Shown here: positions 17,972 through 23,728 of the stretch, in pieces | How positions within the stretch are numbered: the first letter of the stretch is position 1 | Layout: each line of letters begins with the position of its first letter | Source: Agrocybe praecox | Taxonomy: Eukaryota; Basidiomycota; Agaricomycetes; Agaricales; Agrocybaceae | DNA: 23,728 bases | Assembly: GCA_964017145.1 (NCBI GenBank) | Contig: CAXHKQ010000076.1 | Location: 1 to 23,728, forward strand | Reading direction: 5' to 3' | The notes under the pieces: model-generated | The model's database searches: none | What the model was told of the DNA's origin: nothing | What the model saw: the letters and a program-made list of their open reading frames with translations, nothing else | Position numbers and translations under genes: made by a program

Positions 17972-19160
17972 AACCCGAAACTTGTGTGCACGTATTCTCC
18001 ACTATCTATATGAATTCCATCCACTCGAGTTACCCGAATGTGCGCACGTACAAAGAGACAGATCAATATCATTAGACCAAATCACCCAAAACATTTTGCA
18101 TACGCACACAATGCACCAACAATGCCTATATTGTCTCACATCCAGCGCGGCCACTCGAACGGTGACAAATCCTCTATCTGGCCTACTGGTCGTCAGATTT
18201 TTTCCTTCAGCCTGTTCGGGTTAGTGCAACATAATCCGCAAAAATAGTGCCGCAAAACAATGCACAAATCCCGGCAAAGTGAAGTGCAAGCACCACCATC
18301 GTCGGCTGACCGTCCAGTTGGGAGCCACTCGAACACTCAAGTAGTTCTACGTGGCTACCGAGGCGGCTTAGCCGCCGAGAATCGGTAGCCAACAATAGCC
18401 CGAGGACAATATGTAAATCGCTTATTTTCGGGTTAATCATCAGGCTGATCCCCGTTCGAATAGTATATGTAGTTGTGTGTAGTACCTGTTCAACTCTGGA
18501 CAGAAACAAATCGCAGAGACGGCGCATGCGCGCAAAACAATTGTCCGCAGCTCAGCACAGAGAGATGACCAAAGCAGAGCACAGAGCACAGAGCTAGGTG
18601 TCCGTGCACTTCAAGTACCTCACGCGCCAGCACACAAAAGCCGAGAAATCCCGACGAGGACGACAACGAAGCCGCCTACGTCTGGTCCGTGGTCGGTCGT
18701 CCGTGGTCGTTAGTGAAAATCGGGTGTCGCGCGCATAATCGTGAAACCAAACGGATTAGCAGAGCGCACGCGCATTGTTGGCATTGTTGTCCGTTCGATG
18801 TCTCGGTCGATGGCTCAAGTGAGATATGCGACTTTACGGGGTATTTTTTTGTGTGAGTATGCCGTTCACTAGCCCCTTGTATTTGGTTCGAGTCCATCTC
18901 TACGACGAAGACGACGACTGTTACAGTTTTCTCCGGTTGTGTCGATGGTGATGTCGTCGAAGTGCAGCCGAATAATGCAACGCCCAATAACTGGTACAAT
19001 GCGACGGGTACTTGAGAACATGAATGGGAATGGCAGATGACTGCGAAATTCGTTGTGAATGGGAGAGCGATCGGGGTGTGAGCAGAGCACTATGACGAGT
19101 AGAGTAGATGGTCTCTGATCTCTGGGTCGGACACTATTCTTCTTAAACCGATTTGTCTGT
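17972..19160. other. mixed GC-rich island, no gene recognised
   Basis: Contains a strong hairpin (18353-18390), an AGAGCAC tandem at about 18573-18594, and TCCGTGGTCGGTCGTCCGTGG direct repeats at about 18686-18706. Open frames (up to 107 codons, minus strand) show no domain. The 18490-18730 part reads like an insect untranslated leader, but nothing decides this. Confidence 0.4.
18353..18390. ncRNA. strong compound hairpin, function unknown
   Basis: GGCTACCGA (18353-18361) pairs perfectly with TCGGTAGCC (18382-18390). Inside, GGCGGC (18362-18367) pairs with GCCGCC (18371-18376) around a TTA loop, leaving only GAGAA (18377-18381) as a one-sided bulge. This makes 15 base pairs in 38 bases, mostly G-C. 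It is too short for a standard pre-miRNA. It might be a structural RNA element, a protein-binding palindrome or a transposon end. The RNA assignment is speculative. Confidence 0.3.
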
Positions 19161-19384
19161 TTAATCAACCCAGCACTTGTTTCTTTTACTGATAAAGCTT
19201 ATTAATCTTGATTAAATATTTTGTTATATCGATCCGATATGAAAACGGGTTCTGAAAATCCATTGAAACAAACTTGCTTTCGAACTAAAGCCTGAAACGA
19301 TATTATTCACCAGCTACCTTCGAAAACATAAAAGTCCATGACAAATAAAAATGCATATTTCTGAGATATCTTCTCGGGCAAGCG
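19161..19384. other. AT-rich, may include the decayed N-terminus of the next relic
   Basis: No solid motif recognised before 19385. Confidence 0.4.
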
Positions 19385-19937
19385 AGATCTCTCTGTAAAA
19401 TGTCTGCCGCGCGAACTCAAAATCAACCAAAATAAAAACGAGTTGTTATTTCGGATCAGTGTTTTGGGCTAAACGAACGCGATAACACTATTTTCTCGAA
19501 TGAATTTGTGACAATGGTTGGAAAATAAAGCCATCACTACATTCCGAAGTTCAATCGGCAATCATCTGAGTGAACAGGGAGCTTTTAAGCCTCCCAAAAG
19601 TTCACAGAAACGCAACAATCAGATGGTGTCTATATCTTGAGGCTCAGAAGGAGTATTCTACTTCAAATGAGAAAGACTATATTCATAGACTTCACATAAA
19701 ATAATCATAAAGGCTATGAATTGCAGCTCCATCTACAGTTTCATTCGGATTTGGCCCTTGTCAACTATTTTCTTTCTTCAGACCTCTGACAAATTATCGC
19801 TTGGAAGAGACTTACATTGAAGAGTTATTGCAGGAAAAGGCATGTTTGATGCAGAAAAGAAATCGTTCTATACAGGCAATGAAAAGTTGTAAGATCGCTA
19901 TTTTCGTTATAACGCCCTTCAATGGAACGTAACGTAA
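19385..19937 (+). pseudogene. mariner transposase relic, catalytic domain to C-terminus
   Basis: Plus-strand pieces follow the mariner order. LCKMSAARTQNQ (about 19391) matches KLCAKWVPRxLTxxQ. FVTMVGK then SHHYIPKFNRQSSE (19505-19570) matches FVTMDETWxHHYTPESNRQSxEW, with the first catalytic Asp-Glu lost to Val-Gly. FKPPKSSQKRNNQM (about 19586) is followed after a stop by GSEGVFYF, matching the PKRxKTQxSAGKVMASVFWDxxGIxF block. HSDLALVNYFLSSDL (19741-19785) matches SPDLAPSDYFLFxxL, with the third Asp replaced by Asn. FDAEKKSFYTGNEKL then DRYFRYNALQWNV (19845-19930) matches the C-terminal FEAKDKSFYxxGIEKLxDRYxRCIALxGNYV. There are several stops and frameshifts; it is dead. Confidence 0.8.
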
Positions 19938-20160
19938 GGTTGACTGTAACATAGAAATAGTTTTGCGAGCGTCCGTCTACTCTATACGCAATACACTCTG
20001 TGCATATATTCGATGTGTTCTATGGTTCATTTTTTTGTTCTGTGTGTATGTGAAGGTTCTCACATGCAGTATGTGTACGTCTAACGACAACGACGATGCA
20101 CAACAATAATAAATAATTCGTCGTCTTCGTCGCTAAGTGCGCCCAATCGAGAGTGCAACG
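19938..20160. other. spacer
   Basis: ACGACAACGACGATG and similar simple stretches; nothing else. Confidence 0.5.
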
Positions 20161-21470
20161 GGCTCGAAGCAAACTATTAGCTAATCAAACCGAATACAAA
20201 AAAACACGTGACATCCCAGCGGCGACCCGGGCGTAGATAGATATAATTGGACAATTACGCCACTTGAGCGCTCAACAATGAGCAGCAACTCTTCAACAAG
20301 GTGCGCTCGTGCGCGCTCTGCTCCAGTGTCCGTGTGCGTGCGCTTCTGGTGAAGAGCATGAGACATCAAAAGTGTGCACACGCATGTGTTATTGTTGATA
20401 TTTTCCTCGACCTATTACCAAAAAAAAACATAAATACTCTCACCGAGTCCGGGCAGGTTCGTGAACAGATGGGTTTTGTCCGCTCACCGTACAAAATGTT
20501 GTGCAAGTCATTTGCCCGGACCGCAGTTCGGAGCATCTGCGACGACGATACGACGAAATAATGATTTGCGTTTTGGCTCAAGCTCAAACGTATTTATAAC
20601 ATCGAATTAAGTGCTTAGACCTGGCTGGTGTGCTGGCCGTGTGGACAATATGCGCAAGCGTCACCTGATGATTTATGCGTTCCATCGACAATGGCCGAGA
20701 TTGGTTTCAATTATATATACACAGAGATACATCACATCGAATCACATCGAACATCGCACATACGCACACAATCACGGGTGTGAGAATAGAGTTGCGTCCA
20801 TTTTCTGTAATTACGTGTCGTCGTCGCGATAAGCGCTTGAATGCGACGCCGAGTTCGGAATACACAAACAGTAGATTTCTATAGTAGTAGTTCTGTGTCG
20901 AACGCGCGCGCATAACAGACTCTGCGTCATTCGTTATTCATTACTGGGATGAAAATGTCCGCATTTATCTGGCCCGCTGCACGGATACGAGCGCAGACGT
21001 GGAAATAAATTGCATGGCCAGATTAAGCCCACAACGAACTGGCGATGCGCGTATGTGCGATTTACAGTTGCCGAAAAAAAACTGAAACATCCGCATGCAC
21101 CGAAAACATATTCCCGTGTTCGGCGCACGCACGCGCGCAGTGATAATTGTAAATCAAATACATTTTAATTTCGGGTGTTTTTGCGAGCGAGCGCTGCCGC
21201 GCAAAAATACTCCATTTCGCGCGCGCTTTCGGATAAGCGATAAGCGGATGCGGGTGACACACAGGCTTGAATGCCGCCAAATATACACACGCACACAGCC
21301 AACAGCCGAACGCGGGGTCAACCTGCCCCCGGCAAATTAATGGCATTTTGGCATTGTGAGCGTTGCGGGCGAATGGCGTGCGATGTGCATAGTAATAATA
21401 AAATCAATATGGAGTGTTGCGGGGAACACTGGCGAATAAACAGCTATTTGTTCAAATAGTATCTTTCATT
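20161..21470. other. GC-rich island; possible cis-regulatory DNA
   Basis: CG-rich unique sequence with AT-core motifs. The 20930-21460 part includes GTCCGCATTTATCTGGCC, CAGATTAAGCCC (a bicoid-type TAAGC/GATTA core) and TTAATGGCATTTTGG. No open frame (up to 94 codons) has a domain. The texture resembles insect enhancer DNA, but that is a judgement from composition only. Confidence 0.35.
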
Positions 21471-21520
21471 CTCCATGTATTCGTTTGCGAGAGACCTTGA
21501 TTCCAAAGGTTCCTGTTAAC

Positions 21521-21760
21521 GGTGGAACAAAAACAGATTCGGGTTTACAGATAAATTTCGCTTCGAAACCCATCATTAGATTATGTTTACATCAAGCATT
21601 TGTGATGGGAGATGATTTGTAGTAGCAAACACAACAAAGAAACATATAGGGCTATAACTTTTGTGGCTCTACCGGAACGGAATCTATATTGGGAAGAAGC
21701 ATCCAAAGAAGTGCACACAATGTCCAAAATTCAGTCGAATACCTACATTTTAAAGGCCTA
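21521..21760 (+). repeat. dispersed repeat X, copy 2
   Basis: Aligned by eye with 10712-10970 (see that entry). Shared AAATTCAGTCGAAT lies at 21727-21740 here, and GGCTATAACTTTTGT corresponds to AGCAATAACTCTTGT. No coding potential recognised. Confidence 0.6.
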
Positions 21761-22089
21761 AAATAGCCAAGACAAAACTTGTCCCCCCCCGTAATCTTTC
21801 CCCACCTTACTCTACTTACTTAGAAGTCCATCTGTGTGTTAGTATGATTTTTAGTTCCAGTCTAACAACCCCTGAAGTGCGATTCTGTCAATTCTGTCAA
21901 CATGTCAATGTTCGTGCCGCAAAAAGCTCACTTGCGGGAAGTAAAAAAACTGTGGCCTAAGGGTTGCATTTCGCAACGAATTTTAATTGGCAATCGAAGA
22001 ATTATATATATTTCAAGAAACGTTATCGCGAAAGATCATGAATAATGTGAAAATTGCAATCCAAATCGATTGAAACAGTGAAAGGACTA

Positions 22090-22120
22090 TAATGGTTGTA
22101 TTAGCTAATGGTTGTATTAG
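22090..22120 (+). repeat. tandem 15-mer TAATGGTTGTATTAG x2
   Basis: Exact copies at 22090-22104 and 22106-22120, separated by one C. Confidence 0.9.
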
Positions 22121-22271
22121 AAGGACGTAAACTGCTACTACTTTCGATAAAGTGGAAATAAACGTTGATTGATGGTTTTCCACGCGGCCAAAGAGGGGCT
22201 TCCGGTCGGCCAAACAGCTTCATTGAATTTGCTATTTTGAATCATTCGAGCAATAAATCGGAGTTGGCTCG

Positions 22272-22293
22272 CAAGGCCCAAAGAAGGGCCTTT
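22272..22293. repeat. hairpin AAGGCCC/GGGCCTT followed by T run
   Basis: AAGGCCC and GGGCCTT are perfect inverse complements around a short AAAGAA loop, and the T run continues to about 22296. In a bacterium this would look like an intrinsic terminator; in this eukaryotic context the meaning is unclear. Confidence 0.7.
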
Positions 22294-22353
22294 TTTGATA
22301 TATATTTTTTGTGAAGGGCTTGTGGACAAACATATAAAAAGTATAATTAAAAT

Positions 22354-22373
22354 AAGGGCGATGCTTCGCCCTT
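22354..22373. repeat. perfect 8-bp hairpin AAGGGCGA/TCGCCCTT
   Basis: AAGGGCGA (22354-22361) pairs with TCGCCCTT (22366-22373) around a TGCT loop. It lies 60 bases from the hairpin at 22272-22293. Confidence 0.75.
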
Positions 22374-23250
22374 TCACAATGTGGGCATAGCCAAATTACA
22401 TATGGCCAACTTAAATAAATCGGTACATGCTGTATTGATATGTAGTCGAATAAAGACTGTTTTATGAAGTCGTGCGGCTGCCGATACACGAATATTCTCG
22501 ATTGTTCTTCGATACAGTTTTGGGCATCATATAACTGGCAACAGCTCATAAAAAATTGCTGCAAGAAATTATGTGTAGCAAAATGGTACAGCACTTCTAA
22601 GTTGATAGTGTAGTCTACCAGGCAAGATGGCCAACTTGAATAATTTAGAGTAGTAGATGAGTGGAAAGTATAGCTAACGATATACACAAACTTCAATATA
22701 GTATCTCGAATACTTTTCCTGTAATCGCGTTTTGAATTTCATTAATAAATCGCACTTCTAAGGTTGTCAACCTGGTATATGTAAAAATGTCATATCATAC
22801 TAGCGCACACGCCGATTTCGATCATGTGTTATTATTTCCCTCGTTTTTTAACAACAAAATGTACAGTTTTAGCTGTGCAAAAATTACCCCACATTTTTTA
22901 AAACGTCTAAAACATAACCCTTGATGTTTTGCGAATAATTCGTTGTATTGAATATTCACATGACAGCAATATTCAGCAGGAACAGCCTGATAAAATATCT
23001 TTCAATAGCATGTTTCCGTTTCTAAATACGCCGTGAATTACGGACGTGGGAGCTCTTTGCGCTTACGATGCAAACATTACCACGTCGTACTCTACATACG
23101 AAGTAAATATGTTACAAGTGTTTCAACCTTGGTCAAATAATAATTTGAAGTATTCTTCAACTTTTTCGATGCATAAAAATATGTTTATTCATTGATATAT
23201 TACATTCTAAATGTCTTAACACGAATTATTTCAAAACATAGTTCATGGTT

Positions 23251-23728
23251 CATACGCCATACGTGCAACAAACCGTCCATATTGTCGCAGTGACACGGTC
23301 GGCACTACAGCATATTCTCCAAATGAATAAAAACCAACCAATTAGCGCGATCGCACGGAGAAATGGGATTATTTTTTCTCGCACTGCGCTGATTTCGTTG
23401 TGTGTGTGTGTGTGTTAATGTCGAATAATATGTGAATACCAGAACAAATTATTCGTGCAATGCGGCTCGGCTTGGGCGCATGTGACACATATCCAATCGG
23501 CGCAATGCCCACACAAATCCAGGCGTGTGTCGGTTCGATTTGTGCGTTAATGAGCGGACCGCCGAGAAGATTGCGCGATTCGTGCGGATTTATGTGGCCC
23601 GAACGCGAGGGCTCACGCATTATCGCCTCATTTCGACCAAAAAATATGTTCAATCTCTGCGGGCGATAAAAGTTCACGCATGCGTTTATTGTTCAGCGAC
23701 GAGCAGCAAGCATACACAAGTTTTTGGC
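23251..23728. other. GC-rich island at right edge, possible cis-regulatory DNA
   Basis: Contains CCAACCAATTAGCGCGATCG (about 23334-23353, with a TAAT/ATTA homeodomain-type core), a TG run at 23399-23415, and GGGCGATAAAAG at about 23660. The overlapping frames 23369-23677 (minus) and 23460-23669 (plus) are mutual shadows without domains. Continues past the window. Confidence 0.35.
23399..23415 (+). repeat. (TG)8 microsatellite
   Basis: Near-perfect dinucleotide run. Confidence 0.95.

Larger units (their letters stand above)
21761..23250. other. AT-rich DNA with two hairpins; long open frame not supported
   Basis: A tandem TAATGGTTGTATTAG lies at 22090-22120. Two GC-clamped hairpins lie at 22272-22293 and 22354-22373. 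The minus-strand frame 22232-22696 (154 codons) is the longest outside low-complexity DNA, yet shows no recognisable domain, so I do not call it a gene. Confidence 0.5.

Noticed and set aside
18353..18390. Pre-miRNA
   Set aside because: At 38 bases with a 3-base loop it is too short for a standard animal miRNA precursor.
22272..22296. Bacterial rho-independent terminator
   Set aside because: The form fits, but everything else in the window is eukaryotic, so I list it only as a hairpin.
22232..22696. 154-codon minus-strand open frame
   Set aside because: It is rich in Phe, Tyr and Cys with no recognisable motif, signal or neighbours. It sits in AT-rich DNA containing hairpins, so chance is the simpler reading.

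Overview
This window looks like intergenic DNA from an insect nuclear genome, probably a dipteran such as a mosquito. The evidence is many Tc1/mariner relics, TTAA-flanked short inverted-repeat elements, a tRNA-headed SINE family, frequent CA/GT and GCC-type microsatellites, and plentiful CpG with no sign of vertebrate-style depletion. The species is an inference; the sequence alone does not settle it. I see no intact host protein-coding gene and no bacterial operon or CRISPR array. The long open frames fall in low-complexity or repeat DNA, and none shows a recognisable domain apart from broken transposases.

The left part (1-4660) holds minus-strand fragments of a mariner N-terminus (1-500), a GC-rich island (780-1600) and a SINE (1984-2154). 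It then has a striking array of three TTAA-flanked inverted-repeat elements joined end to end (2734-4443). A GCGGCAA-rich repeat occurs in opposite orientation on either side of that array (about 2395-2575 and 4490-4660).

The middle (4660-14600) holds a CA/CG-rich island, then a Tc1-like deletion derivative (6270-6666). Next is an almost complete mariner-type element with perfect 27-bp terminal inverted repeats and TA flanks (6831-7918), whose transposase is dead. It is followed by a second, better preserved SINE with 13-bp target duplications (9071-9373), more GC-rich islands, one copy of an unknown dispersed repeat (10712-10970) and a small foldback structure (14044-14267).

The right part (14600-23728) alternates GC-rich islands with mosaic repeat DNA. 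A composite of a shared segment, an inserted block and mariner fragments (16231-17720) is bracketed by direct repeats that carry an ATGCAAAT octamer. There is a strong hairpin (18353-18390), a second mariner C-terminal relic (19385-19937), the second copy of the unknown dispersed repeat (21521-21760) and a pair of GC-clamped hairpins (22272-22373).

Overall the pattern is islands of unique, GC-rich, possibly cis-regulatory sequence separated by AT-rich DNA that has taken up many class II elements. The genes do not work together as a system here; the biology is mobile-element history. I did not find a convincing new functional system. The best leads are the TTAA element array, the B-segment reading frame shared by two composites, the X dispersed repeat and the 18.35 kb hairpin.
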